NCBI GenBank assembly: GCA_949358305.1
Contig: OX442321.1
Coordinates: 1,054,001-1,118,000, forward strand
Source: Strigamia acuminata
Taxonomy: Eukaryota; Arthropoda; Chilopoda; Geophilomorpha; Linotaeniidae
Length of the DNA: 64,000 nucleotides
Direction: 5' to 3'
How positions within the stretch are numbered: position 1 is the first letter of the stretch; each line of letters starts with the position of its first letter. Positions 23,263-34,561 of this stretch are shown here, in pieces. The notes under the pieces were generated by a model that saw only the letters and a program-made list of their open reading frames with translations, ran no database searches and was not told the DNA's origin. Both the position numbers and the translations under genes were made by a program.

Positions 23263-23804
23263 CTTCATAGTAAGCTGCATGATTGTCATTTTAGCAATTA
23301 TGTATTTCAGAAGGTAATTCAAATTTAAATATTCAAATTATTTATATTTATAAATTTTTAATACTTTGTAGAAGGGAAGCGCATTTATACAATCCACAAG
23401 AGAATACAATTTTGCTATGTTTTGGATATAACCACAGAATTATTAGAGGCTCTGCGAGCGTTATTATTAATCTATCTAACCAAAGAAGGCGCAGAAACTA
23501 TCATTACACACTGTTTGACAACACGATCCTCTTGGCTTTGGCAATTATTATAGGTTCCACGATTATATTTTGAATGAATATTGGGAGCAGTTAAAATTAT
23601 TATATGTAAGTTAAAGCTTTTTCTTTTTCTTTTTCTTAATGAACAAATCAATTTCAGTTTCCATTTGTTACCTCCATTGATGCACTACGCATGCAATATT
23701 TTAGGGTATGGTCACAAGAATTACCAACTTCACAATTACCACTTGTTGTGGTAGCATATTTTGCTGATATGAGAGAGCAGTATTTAGCGAATTTACAGGG
23801 CTAG
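23263..23804 (+). pseudogene. Family copy: helix exon, fused exon two, exon three
   Basis: A helix exon (VHICFIVSCMIVILAIMYF) ends with GTAATT at 23314. Exon two starts at 23372 (HLYNPQENTILLCFGYNH) and then runs straight into a second, differently diverged exon-two sequence (NYHYTLFDNTILL), as if two copies recombined. Exon three (23658-23804) carries the same GA insertion and early TAG as the 22.2-kb copy. Confidence 0.6.
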
Positions 23805-23868
23805 AAAAAAATCTATTAGACCACTTGTATTGCAAGGTGTTTGCCCATAGTTTAGACCTTTCAACAGT

Positions 23869-23948
23869 GCTGGACTGAAAAGAAGTTAAGTACCGGGAAA
23901 TCTGGATAGGTCGGGCCACAGGAACAAATTTATACCGGCCAGTCCAGC
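23869..23948 (+). repeat. GCTGGACTGG-type short repeat
   Basis: 80 bp from GCTGGACTGA to CCAGTCCAGC, containing the tagtaccggg-like and gtcgggccacagg blocks. The inner right half is deleted. Confidence 0.7.
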
Positions 23949-24206
23949 ATTGGGGTTTTGTATCAGAAAGGCAATAGTGGAACAAGTTATTAATATTGAA
24001 CAAGAAATATAAATACAAACAGAAAGACAATCGGAAGGTTAGCCCAAGAAGTTTTAAAGAAATGAAAATTGTTGAAAGATTGTTTTTTTTTCTGTCCATG
24101 TATCGGGGAATTGCTTTTACCGTTAAAAGATTTTACAATTGGCACAAACACAGGTCCCTAAATCGAGTCGCGGAGTTTTTTATTATTATTATTAGCTTAT
24201 CTCGTG

Positions 24207-24830
24207 TACGAGATGGGCAATAACAGATAAATTGCCGAGAAATTGGCAAAATGTTAACCCAGAAAAGTTTTGTATGAACTTTTTGACAAACGGAAAAATG
24301 GAAGATAAAATTGAAGAAATCACAGACAACCGAACAGGCATCGAGACAATAAATGAACAACCACAGCCCGTTTTCTCTAATGAAAAGGACTTAGATCTTC
24401 TTCGTTATGCCTACAGCATCCATAAAGAGACGGATGAACTTCAGTTAGGAGCTTTTCGAAATTACAGCTTCACGCATGTAAATTTTAAAATAGTTTTTAT
24501 TTTGTTTTATATTTATTATTCCCGTATCCTAACCTAGGCATTTGCTTTTGCTGCTGCGGAACCATTTGTTTTTGTTGGATATTGAGTTTGGTTGGATATG
24601 TGATCCATTTATTTTTTCAACAGTAAACCGTCGTTTACTTATTTTTCAAACAGTAATTAAAATACAACCACAGAAAATTAGGATTCATTTTCGAAGGACA
24701 TTGGCAACAACTTCGAAACGTATTCGTAAGTTAAAATTTTTTTTTATAATAAAAAAAAATATAATTGATAAATTTCAGTTTCCTATTGTGACTATCAATC
24801 ACAGCGCTCATGACCCCCAACAAGCTTAGA
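24207..24830 (+). pseudogene. Kelch-type tail joined to family exons
   Basis: Begins RWAITDKLPRNWQNVNPEKF, homologous to the tail of the kelch-like copy at 17880-18270, and continues in frame to a GTAAAT donor at about 24479 (KETDELQLGAFRNYSFTH). Downstream, 24660-24728 is an exon-two remnant (FEGHWQQLRNVF before GTAAGT), and 24778-24828 encodes an exon-three start (FPIVTI) ending early at TAG. This links the kelch-like fragments and the membrane family to one ancestral locus; it may also be a chance juxtaposition of two repeats. Confidence 0.45.
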
Positions 24831-24991
24831 GCACACAAATTTACCAGCTGAAGTTGAGATCTATTTTCAAGTGAAAAGGAACACCTACATATAGTATAGT
24901 ATTTTTATGATAAAATAAAATAAAATTAACAGACTTCAGTTTCCTAACGTGAGACACATTGAGACAATTTTTCCGTGTGTCGAGAGACAGT

Positions 24992-25108
24992 GCTGGACTA
25001 GAAAGAAATTTAGTACCAGGAAATCTGGATAGGTCGGGCCACGGGAACAAATTTATACCAAGCCACAGGTTACCGGGAATTCCTGGTATCCCACCCGGCC
25101 AGTCCAGC
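24992..25108 (+). repeat. GCTGGACTGG-type short repeat
   Basis: 117 bp from GCTGGACTAG to CCAGTCCAGC, with the same internal blocks as the 22.8-kb copy. Confidence 0.72.
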
Positions 25109-25215
25109 ATTGGGGTATTGTATCAGATAGACAATAGTAGAACAAGTTATTAATATTTTATATTTTATATTTTATGACTGTTGGTTTTTGCGGTACTGAC
25201 TCAGTTCAAATGGAA

Positions 25216-25503
25216 GAGGATTTCTGGTTAGAAATCTGTTTTGTGTGCGCGGCACGGTGTGTTTTGTGGCCTTAATTTTTTTCATTGCATTTGTCATCTA
25301 TCTAACCAATGAAAGGTAATTAAAAAAGAACAATATTGAATAAAGTTTTTACTTATCTTATTCAATATTCAAAATTCGTAGGTCTCGAGTAAACTACAAT
25401 TACAATACATTTGACAACACGATCCTCTTAGCTTTCGGGTATTATTATAGATTCCACAATTATATTTTGTATGAATAATGGGCGCAGTTAAAATTATTAT
25501 ATC
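25216..25503 (+). pseudogene. Family copy: helix exon and exon two
   Basis: After a possible CAG acceptor the frame reads NGRGFLVRNLFCVRGTVCFV, continues as a hydrophobic helix ending YLTNER, and stops at a GTAATT donor near 25315. After TTCGTAG the next exon encodes NYNYNTFDNTILLAFGYYY, but an in-frame TAA replaces a Glu/Asn-region codon (TATGAATAATGG), so the copy is dead. Confidence 0.55.
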
Positions 25504-26109
25504 TAAGTTAAACTTTTTTCTTTTTCTTTGATATTTGATAGAATTACGTCAACAGAGAGGAAGTTTGAGCAATGCAAAGATCTCGCTTTAATAGAAGACC
25601 AAAACCAACCGAGATTAACCTGGAAACTAGGACAAATAAGACGGACTGGTGCGGTCTTGCGAGCGGCTTCCGAGCCGTAAGAAACTTCGCAGACCAATTG
25701 AAAGATTATGTCCTTTAAAGGCGTTAAATAAGTACTACTTAGTTGGAGATGAAACACAAACAGCTAATAATAACCTGTGTAGCTCCGACATTCCACGGAT
25801 AAGTTCAGCATTGGGGTTTTGTATCAGAAAGGCAAAGTAGAACAAGTTATTAATATTGATCAAGAAATATAAATACAAATAGAAAGACAATCGGAAGGTT
25901 AGCCCAAGAAGTTTTAAAGAAATGAAAATTGTTGAAAGATTATTTTTTTTTCTGTCCATATAATATAATATAATATAATTGCTTTTACCGTTAAAAGATT
26001 TTACAATTGGCAAAAACACAGGTCCCTAAATCGAGTCATGGAGTTTTTTAACATCATAAAACAGTGCCATTGGCTGAAATTATCACAAACAATATGAAGA
26101 AGTTGAAAT

Positions 26110-27610
26110 TAGGAAATGATTTAACTTGATTGCAGTTGCCAAAGATGCTGTAGCTATTCTATGGCAACCCAACACAAGCACAGTCAGAAGAAATTGTGGA
26201 AATAGTCAAGAGAAAGAGATAAAAGGATTCCAATAAGAGACAATAAAAAGTTGGATATTAACCAAACTCAACACAAGAAACGAAAACAACTTTCCATCAT
26301 GTTGTTGTTTTCCAACAGCAAAAAGGTTTTCTTGCATTTGTTAATCTTAAGAGGATTTTTGCAACTCTGGAGAAAGTCATTTTGAAAAAAGTGAAAGCTT
26401 CTCAAAGGTTTTACAAATATTTTAGTTTAACACTAGAAGAGCTAAACTGGTCAAAAACCCAATGGGTTTCCAATAGTGTTTGTTGATGCTTTACATCACA
26501 AATCAGCCATCTTAAAGAAGAATAAAAGAAAGATGAAAAGACAAAGAACCACTCCATGGGTCATCCAGAAAAAGGTGATTAGGTGACTGAAAAATTTTCC
26601 ACAGTCTCAGAGAAGTCCAACCAAGAGCATTTGAAACGATTGATTACAAGCTTGACCATCCTCCGAGCCACTGATTACTTTGAAAATAAAAACCAGGTTT
26701 CAGAAATCATATCCCAGACTGAACACTTCATATCATGAAAAAAGGCAAATGCCATTACCAATCTTGAAAAATGGCAAATCACGAAAACCCACAAGACAAA
26801 TTCAATTTCAAATGAAAAATTCTAACCAAACTTTGGAAAAGCACCAAAAACCACCTAAAAAGCACCAAAAAGCTCCAAAAGGTGCATCAAATAATATTCT
26901 TGCCAACTAAATATTCAACCGCCACATAACTGAAGAAATGCAGAAGTAAATACAATTCGAACTAGACCTATAGTAGGCTTAAAATGGCGCCAAACAATAT
27001 CAAAAGAACATATGTAAGAAAATTAATGGATCATTTAGAAATACGAATTCAAACCTGCTGAGACATTTACAGAAATGTAAATCCCATGTTTAAGAAAACC
27101 TTTTGGAAATCAAACCCGATTAAATAACATAAAAAACGAACACAGCATGTGGAATAGCAAAATCTTGCTGTTCATCACCTCGCCTTGTGCTGATCGAGAC
27201 GAACGTGACAGATTATTGTTTAGCGGTCTGCCCATGCGCAGAAAAGAAAACAATCCGACGACTACGGAGATTTGTTGGGGCCATCGTGTCTTTTTCCTGC
27301 TTCATGGAGACTTCACTTTCTACAATTGAGATAAATTTATAAATTTAAAAAGCACGTTGAGTTTGTTTCTTGCTGAACTTTAAAATGTCATCAGGTTTGT
27401 TTTCATTACCAAGACAGGAAATTTTCATGATCAGTTTGAATACGTTGTATTCAATTTGATCTCGCAGTGAATCGCTAAACAAACTTAAAATTTCATTGAC
27501 TTATGAGTAAAAACCACAAATCCCGATCGTTTTGTGGGTGTTTTATAAATTTTTCAAGTTAATCAAAAAAAAAATTATTTTTTTTGCTATTTACATCAAT
27601 TTGAGGATCT
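26110..27610. other. No gene recognised
   Basis: AT-rich sequence with short ORFs only. A stretch at 26656 repeats 18456. Nothing else can be supported. Confidence 0.35.
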
Positions 27611-27614
27611 AATT

Positions 27615-28262
27615 TTGATGATTTTGGACATGTGGGCATTGTGGCCATGAAGGGCCGGGCGCGCGCGGTCATGTGGTGGCCCGCGATTGATGCGGACATT
27701 GCGCAGTTCTGTGCTTTGTGCCGGGTCTGTTGTGCGCTAGATCCTCTTCCCCCGCGAGGACCAGCAGAGAGACATCGAACAGTGGTTTATCGGACGTCAG
27801 GTGACGCCACCTGTAGCGCTCCCATATGGCCATCATCATCATCGTCATCATCTTCATCTTCGGCTGATGAATTCTGGGGCGATTTGTTCGCAGAGCGGCC
27901 ACTAGTCCCGGTTCTGTTGGACGCCGATTGAGTTTCTCCCCATGCAACCAACGCAAGTCGTCGACGCCCGTGAGTTTGTTTCAGCGGGTATTCCTCAGGA
28001 GCCACTCACTTACAGCCAGGTGGTCGCTGCAGCAGAGCCGTCGACACAAGATCTTGTTGATCGTCCGGGTTCGTCTATGCTGAGGCGTGAATCGATGGAA
28101 GAAGCAGCTGCGCGAACTCCATCTTTGCAGCCGGTAGTCGTCCTCGACGACGTGGCGGCGCCATCGACATCTTCGCGCCCGCAGCGACCTCATCAGAAGC
28201 CAATAGAATATCGCGATGCCCCGGACGATTTGCCCAAAGACAAGAAAAGCAAGAAGATTTAA
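27615..28262 (+). pseudogene. Degraded gypsy pol: integrase zinc region and C-terminal tail
   Basis: A GC-rich island encoding GHVGIVAMKGRARAVMWWPA followed by two Cys pairs, the spacing of a gypsy integrase zinc-binding domain, much like the first gypsy element here. Catalytic core residues are missing. A frame change then leads into a tail ending near HQKPIEYRDAPDDLPKDK and a stop at 28262. Reverse transcriptase and LTRs are not intact. Confidence 0.75.
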
Positions 28263-28387
28263 ATTACAGCATTTATTGAATTGTCTCATAAAATTATTGC
28301 GCTTAGTACATACATTGTATAAATTGCATAATTAGAAATTTATAAGTTGTTAGATTAGCCATTCAACTTGGAAATTTCTGGGGAGTA

Positions 28388-28562
28388 TTGTGGTGTTTCG
28401 ATTGCAACCTTTGTAGCTGTGTTAATGCATCAGAGCATTGTTTTGGGCCCGGTTGCTGTGAGCAACCGAGAATAAACTCACATATATTTTTGGTACGGAT
28501 CATCGTGTGTATTTGGAGTATTTCTTTGGTCGTTTCTCTGGAACGACCATTCCATCTCACAA
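28388..28562 (+). repeat. Possible 3' LTR of the degraded gypsy element
   Basis: A purine-rich TGGGGAGTAT precedes a segment starting TGTGGTGTTTCG that includes GGTTGCTGTGAGCAACC and AATAAA and ends near CATCTCACA. No second copy is in the window, so the boundaries are guesses. Confidence 0.35.
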
Positions 28563-28675
28563 TGTGATTAGGAACACAAAAATGTTGATTTTGTTGATTG
28601 AGTTTATATTTATTTGTATTGAATTTATTCATCCTCGTGCTAGTTAAATTTAGAATTTTTAATACATTTGTAGAA

Positions 28676-28797
28676 GGGAAGAGAATTATTTTTACACTAC
28701 ACAAGACAATTCTATTTTGCTTTGTTTTGGGTATAGGCAGAGAGCTTTTGCATTTATTTTCGACGAGCATTGGGATGATGTAGTGACAGTCCAATAA
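28676..28797 (+). pseudogene. Family copy: isolated exon two
   Basis: After TTTGTAG the frame reads NYFYTTQDNSILLCFGYRQR and then FDEHWDDV. There is no helix exon or exon three in proper position. Confidence 0.5.
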
Positions 28798-29727
28798 CAG
28801 ATTGCACTGAAAACTACCACCCTTCGAGGAAGTTCCATCGAATGAAATTGTTTTGCAGAAAGTTTTAAGCAAGCAAGCAACCAAGTGCAGTGAGAGGTCA
28901 TTGACTTCTCCTGACATCATTAGTACGTGATGAGGACTGGACACCCAACATGCAACTTCTGGGTGACATGGCGAACCCAAAGTGTTTAAAACACTTTTTC
29001 TTAGTTGGTCAAATAAGCAACACACATTCGTAAATTAGACATTTTTATTATTATTTAAATCTAGAAATTTTTAATGCTATGTAGAAGAGAAGAGAATTGA
29101 ACAAACTTCAGTTTTAACCCAATATTTGGATGTTCAACTTGCAGCATGCTAATTTGCCAGCTGTTAGAGCAATACTTTCAAATGAAGAGGGCCCATTATT
29201 TTACCGAAAGCTTCTAATTTTTGTTTACCTAATGTCCCTAGCATTACAGATAAACCAGAAGCGCAAGTCAAAATCTTAGAGTTTGGAGGCAGCGTCAACA
29301 GAGAGGAAGATTGAGCAATGCAAAGTTTCGAGTGGGCGATCTCGCTTTAATAGATTACAAAACCAACCGAGATTAACCTAGAAACTAGGACGAATAAGAC
29401 GGACTGGTGCAGTACTTAGTTGTAGATTAAACCCAAACAGCTAATTATAACCTGTGTAGCTCCGACATTCCATGGATAAGTACAAATTTCACATCGCCAT
29501 CGGGAACCGGGATATTCCCGATATCCCATTTGGCCAGTCAGCATTGGGGTTTTGTATCAGAAAGGCAATAGTGGAACAAGTTATTAATATTGAACAAGAA
29601 ATATAAATACAAACAGAAAGACAATCGGAAAGTTAGCCCAAGATGTTTTTTAACTTCATAAAACACTGCCATTGGCTGAAATTAAACCTTTTTCTTTATA
29701 TTTTTTCTTAACAAATCAATTTCAGTT

Positions 29728-29893
29728 TCCATTTGTTACGTCAATCGTCGCACTACGAATGCAGTATTTTCGGGTCTGGTCCACACCATTAGACACATTA
29801 GAATTACCGCTTGTTGTGGTAGCATATTTTGCTGATATGAGAGCAGCATTTAGCGAATTTACAGGGCTAGAAAAATATCTATTAGGCAAATAA
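29728..29893 (+). pseudogene. Family copy: exon three with the ancestral frame
   Basis: After TTTCAG it encodes FPFVTSIVALRMQYFRVWS, then LPLVVVAYFADMRAAFSEF and GLEKYLLGK to a stop at 29893. Unlike the 22.2- and 23.7-kb copies it lacks the GA insertion, so it shows the likely original reading frame. No matching exon two is next to it. Confidence 0.55.
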
Positions 29894-30155
29894 TAGTGGA
29901 CGAAGGCAGTTTCAGCATGACATTTGTTAAAACACACATGATGCTTTTCCTTTTAGCGGATTTAGGGTCGTTTAAAGTAAATCTAGACCACTTATATTGC
30001 AAGGTGTTCAGGGCTGGACTGGGTACAAATATAGTATTTTTATATATAGTATAGTATTTTTAAGATAAAATAAAATAAAATTAACAGACTTCAATTTCCT
30101 AACGTGAGACACATTGAGGCACTGAAGACCATTTTTCCGTGTGTGGAGAGACAGT

Positions 30156-30238
30156 GCTGGACTAGAAAGAAATTTATACCGAGCCACAGCTGTCACCGGC
30201 CAACGGGAATTTCCGGTATCCCACCCGGCCAGTCCAGC
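30156..30238 (+). repeat. GCTGGACTGG-type short repeat
   Basis: 83 bp from GCTGGACTAG to CCAGTCCAGC. A separate left-end fragment lies at about 30013-30035 and a similar one at about 22675-22700. Confidence 0.7.
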
Positions 30239-30560
30239 ATTGGGGTTTTGTATCAGATAGGCAATAGTAGAACAAGTTATTAATATTGAACAAGAAATAT
30301 AAATTCATAAATTTATTTGGGAAAACGGTTCCAAAACTTATTCATTAAGAAATGGCGGATGGGGACATTTGAGATTTCATCGTGTTTGTTGGAAAAAAAT
30401 CATCCCACACTGAGGAGACAAAACTTGAAACCCAAAATGGTGTCGCATTTGTTATCCGGTAAATTGGATGACATCATTTCATAGTCATCTCCCATTTTGC
30501 AAAATTGAAGTTTGAGCCATCTGGTGGACGGGTGTAAAAATAGATGAACCGGTTGGATTG

Positions 30561-31076
30561 GTTTGAGCTCCTTCATTCAACATCGTGAACGGGATAAAAT
30601 CGTCAAAGACGACAGAGAAGTATAAATCCGAATCATCATGGATTATACCTTTAGGCGATATATTCGCGATCATCATGGGTTGCGGAATTTTACTTTGCCT
30701 CCTATGTATTTATTAGTAATTTAAAAATTCGTAAAACATTAATAAATATTAATTCTAGTTAGAATTGCTTTACGCTATTGGTTAGACATTTGGTTTTTAC
30801 ATTGCTAAGGAATCTGGTTTTTACATTTCTCCAAGTGTCCACATTTGCTTCATAGTAAGCTGTATAATTTGTCATTTTAGCAAATATGTATTTCAGAAGA
30901 TAATTCAAATTTAAACATTCAAATTATTTAAATTTACAAATATTTAATACTTTGTAGAAGGGAAAAGCATTTATACACTCCACAAGAAAATACAATTTTG
31001 CTGTATTCTGGATATAGCCATAGAGTTATTGGATTTTTTTTAGATGAGCATTGGGAGCAACTTCGAAATACATTCG
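30561..31076 (+). pseudogene. Family copy: C-terminal helix exon, then broken helix exon and exon two
   Basis: The first part duplicates 22987-23131 and ends at TAG (30714-30716). A second helix exon (about 30840-30897) has an extra T and a GT-to-AT donor change (agaagataattc), so it cannot splice normally. Exon two (30958-31073) is open and encodes HLYTPQENTILLYSGYSHRV and DEHWEQLRNTF before GTAAAT. Parts of the copy are readable but the whole is not. Confidence 0.55.
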
Positions 31077-31089
31077 TAAATTAAACATT

Positions 31090-32460
31090 TTTTTTATAAT
31101 CAAATAAAATATATTTGATAAATTTCAATTTCCTCAAATTTGGATAAATAACTAATTTGCCAGCTGAAATTGAGATATATTTTCAAGAGAGCCCGTTTGA
31201 AATGAGAGCTGTTTGTTGATAAGCTTATGCCGGAAGGGCGGCCGCAAATTATCCCCTCCCTCCTCTCTCGCTTATGCACTGGTTCCTTGGAATTTATAAA
31301 ATAGAATAATAGCAAAGCGAGTATCCACAATCTAGTTGAGGTTACGTGTCAAAGACTGTCGTCAACAACTAGATAGGGATTCCTAATGGCAGGATGGCCA
31401 CATCTGAGCAAAAGACACAAAAAAGACAGTAGCTAATTGATTCAATTCCGGCATGCAACAAAAGGAGTGGGTTTTGTCTAAGAAAAGCACACCATGAGTT
31501 TTGAACTGTACAGTAATTACAAAATAACCGCCCAGACCTAACCTCTAAATTGAGCAGAACGTCCACTTAAGTAAAAAACTGAAAATGCATTTAGGTAGAT
31601 TAAAAAGGATTTTGCTAGTGCAGGATTTAAGAGGAATGACAGCTCAATTAGATTTATAAAAGGAACAACAAGCCAACCACAAGGATTTCAGAAGAAATAT
31701 ATTAGAATAATAGCACAAAACATTCATCAAGTATGAGGTTGAACTGGAAATCTTGTAAAAAGAAAAACCACTATCCAACACATTAGGCATTAGGCACCTT
31801 TAGCTCAGTTGGAAGCTCAACCATGAAATAGTTAGATTCTCTGCCCCAATCAACAAACTAAGTTCATTTCTAGGAAAAAATCTAATCCATGATAATTGGT
31901 AAATGCCACACTCAGTTGAATGCAGACCTACAATACCAACATCTTGACCAAAGCTCTTTTAGCATGACCCAAGGGTGACCACGAGGAGGTAGAGCGTTGG
32001 ATTTACACCCCCACATTCAAACAAAAACCAAACAGTCCTAATTCAATCTTTGAATAAATTACAGTTTCACACTGGTGTTCTATTTGATAAACCTAAGATA
32101 TCATAAGCCAATATTAACTAAAATCAAACCATCAGATCAAAATGTAATCTTAATCCAGTTCCTTGGTTGTGCATCAATAAAATTCTTCATAAATACGATG
32201 GAAAAACAACAGAAATTGTGAAAAATAACAAACCGAAAATGGAAGAACCCGAGAGAGGAAAAACACAACGGATGGAAACGACGAAATGGAATGAAGAACA
32301 CAAACACGTGAATGTTGTTGCCACGCCGACGGAAGAGCATCCCTATTGGTTGGAAGCAACGTGAAGGAATGAAATGAAGCGCCTCAGATGGTTAATAATA
32401 CTAGTTGCCACTAGAGCGTCCTGCAACTCAGTACAATTTTTGAGTTTTGATTTTAAAAAT
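31090..32460. other. No gene recognised
   Basis: Mixed AT-rich DNA. A 65-codon lysine-rich ORF at 32167-32364 (+) lacks homology I know and splice context; I do not call it a gene. Confidence 0.35.
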
Positions 32461-32740
32461 TGATAAATTGAAATGTTGTTTTTATTGGTTATTTAACATT
32501 TAACGTTCATGCTTTTACATCAAATTTGTGATTCCACGGGCAGATTTTGTGAAATCCGATCTTTTTCATTTAATAAAATTCTTTCCGTTTCTCCTTTTCG
32601 ATAAACCGCAGAACACCACGGCAAATGTGACTTTTTTTCATCATATTTGATTAAAATTTAAATGTGGAATCGATTCCTTTATTTCTGCGTACGATACACG
32701 AAAATAATTTCTTTTTCAACGCACAAAAATATAAATAAAC

Positions 32741-33357
32741 TTAAACAAAATTAATAATTTCAATGGGACTATCGGTGCCTTGAGTCCAACTACCGTAGCT
32801 CAAAGGTGACAGCGCGCTTTCGTTCAACGTATTTACGCACGATGGAGGCGAAATTAAACAAATTAAATTTCCATTTTCATCCACATTGCTCGTCACAGGC
32901 GATGAAACTGGCGTAACGGACGATGATTTTTCACCCGCCTCTATCACAACAAAATCACAAAACTCCGACATTTCCGCCTAAACAAAAATAAAAATTAAAA
33001 AAACACCAAAAACATCGAAAAATATCAAAAAATATCAAAAAATCTCAATTTTACCTCTTCGGCATCTTGTGCGGGCGAAATGCGTATCATTTCTTGACAA
33101 GAATAATCGTGAATTCGTGGAGTAATGCTTTTTTCAGGCGCGACTGTATCAAAAAGCGAAATTAAAAAACATCTGGAGAAACTGCTCTCTACACGAACGA
33201 TTCGATAGAAAAGTCTGGCGAGTGCAGAATGGACGGCGAACAGCAAACTCGACACGGATTTCGAGATAAAATTGCGAATAAACACGAGCAGCTTCCTCAA
33301 AGCCCTCATTTCTTTCACAAGACCCATGTACTGAGAAATTGAGTCGTTAATTCCCAT
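32741..33357 (-). CDS. Two-exon protein of unknown function
   Basis: Exons 33055-33357 and 32741-32977 join in phase 0 (GAG|GCG) with a TTTAG acceptor and a GTAAAA donor, giving 179 residues. The N-terminal half is basic with amphipathic or hydrophobic stretches (LLVFIRNFISKSVSSLLFAV, then LARLFYRIVRV). The C-terminal half is acidic and Ser-rich, containing EFCDFVVIEAGEKSSS and GSWTQGTDSPIEI. FVVI after acidic residues would fit an LC3-interacting consensus, but that is a short motif. TTTATT near 32677 on the plus strand gives a minus-strand AATAAA. The second exon and its 3' flank are duplicated in broken form at 7720-8150. An upstream exon cannot be excluded. Confidence 0.65.
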
Positions 33358-33829
33358 CTCTATCCATGAGTTTCACAAATAAATTGCTTCAAATATGATC
33401 AAATGTTCAAACTGGAAATTTGCTTGAAATCGGTATGGAGATCGGACATGACTGAAATGATCGAAAACAAAAGAACAAATTTAACAAATTATTGTCATAG
33501 AGAGCAACAAAGCACGTGGTTTATTGTGGTTTATTGGTTTATTGTTTATTGTTTATAGCCGTCTAGTGACGACTAATTGAACTTTGAAAGTAGATTCTAT
33601 TATTTGTCACCCGACGGCAGCACTCTCGTATTTATTTATTATTTGAACATTTAAATTTTTTGTAGAATAAAAAATAAAACAAAAACAAAAACAACAAGCA
33701 GAAACGAAAAAAGATAGAAAAAAAAAGCTTTTTGGAATTTAAAGATTATCAAAGATAATTATAATTGGCAAATTGCTGTTCCTTGGAATGACCAGGTCAA
33801 CTTCTCCAGATAAATTAAAATTCATATAA
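33358..33829. other. Intergenic, no gene recognised
   Basis: AT-rich with a short ggtttattg repeat near 33525-33550. Confidence 0.35.
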
Positions 33830-34140
33830 AAAAAAATAGAAATATCAACAGCATTGACGAAAATGTAAATGGTTCGAACTTCGAACACACTGCAATATTG
33901 CAAATAATCAAGAGCAAAAGCACAATGACGCAGATGGTCATAACAAATCCAAACAGATTTTTCTTAACATTTCCATCTTCCGAAATCAGACAGAAACCTT
34001 CAAATTAACAATTTTCAAAAATAACAAACAACACATCTACTTACTCTCATGTCTTGATTTGATTCTCAATCATTATAAGCCGTACTGTTTCATCAGTGTA
34101 ACTCTTTCCAAGAACAGACTTACAAGTATTATCTTATCTT
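33830..34140 (-). pseudogene. Broken inverted copy of the small membrane-protein gene
   Basis: The minus strand matches 36900-37215. The second exon remains open (CLISEDGNVKKN, then TICVIVLLLLIICNIAVC). The first exon near 34050-34080 has an insertion that brings a TGA before its donor. Confidence 0.6.
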
Positions 34141-34205
34141 TTCCTTCAAACTTTATGAATAAAGTGAAAAAAGTGCTATTAATTTTAAAATTATTTATTT
34201 ATTTA

Positions 34206-34561
34206 CTACTGATAAAGATAATCAAACTTCAAACACAAGTTTTTGGATTTTATGTAAGTGTTAATTTTGCTATAAACTAAGAAATTGATGTTTGAGCAAT
34301 GTACTATTGTTAAAGACTTCAATGGATTTTGCATTTCTAATAACCCGATGATCATCTCTCGATTAATTGAATCACACCAAAAAAATTCCAAAATGTTCAG
34401 ATTTTTAAGCGCATTCAGTTTATCTAGTTCAGTAAGTGTTTGACAACGTAAAAGACATAAATGGTTTAAATTCGGACTTTGTAAAATTAACTTTTTCATC
34501 TGTGATTCAGCAATATGTTCACATGATATCTGCAGATGATATAGGTTTTTAATGTAGATGG
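34206..34561 (-). pseudogene. LRR (F-box type) gene fragment, minus copy
   Basis: Encodes CEHIAESQMKKLILQSPNLN, a WCDSINREMI repeat and a TYIKSKNLCLKF end, a leucine-rich-repeat pattern of FBXL type. No F-box is present. It is cut at 34561, where copia sequence starts. Its twin is 35712-36068 on the other strand. Confidence 0.65.

Larger units (their letters stand above)
21200..31100 (+). repeat. Array of degraded copies of an unrecognised membrane-protein gene family
   Basis: Throughout this interval three exon types recur on the plus strand. One encodes a hydrophobic helix ending at a gtaatt donor. A second encodes YTPFDNTLLLAFGYYY or YTPQENTILL, then EHWEQL. A third encodes FPFVTSIDALRMQYFRVWS. 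Intronic and intergenic sequence between them also repeats (for example tggctgaaattatcacaaac and acaatcggaaggttagccca). Copies are broken by stops, frameshifts and rearrangement; none is clearly intact. Separate entries list the clearest copies. The family is not one I can name. Confidence 0.7.

Noticed and set aside
30485-30676. Minus-strand ORF over the helix exon
   Set aside because: Differences between the two copies are silent on the plus strand, not the minus strand.
31795-31830. tRNA-like 'tagctcagttggaagctc'
   Set aside because: Resembles a D-arm but no acceptor, anticodon or T arms can be paired around it.
32167-32364. 65-codon plus-strand ORF
   Set aside because: Low-complexity Lys/Glu composition, no known relatives or splice context; not enough to call a gene.
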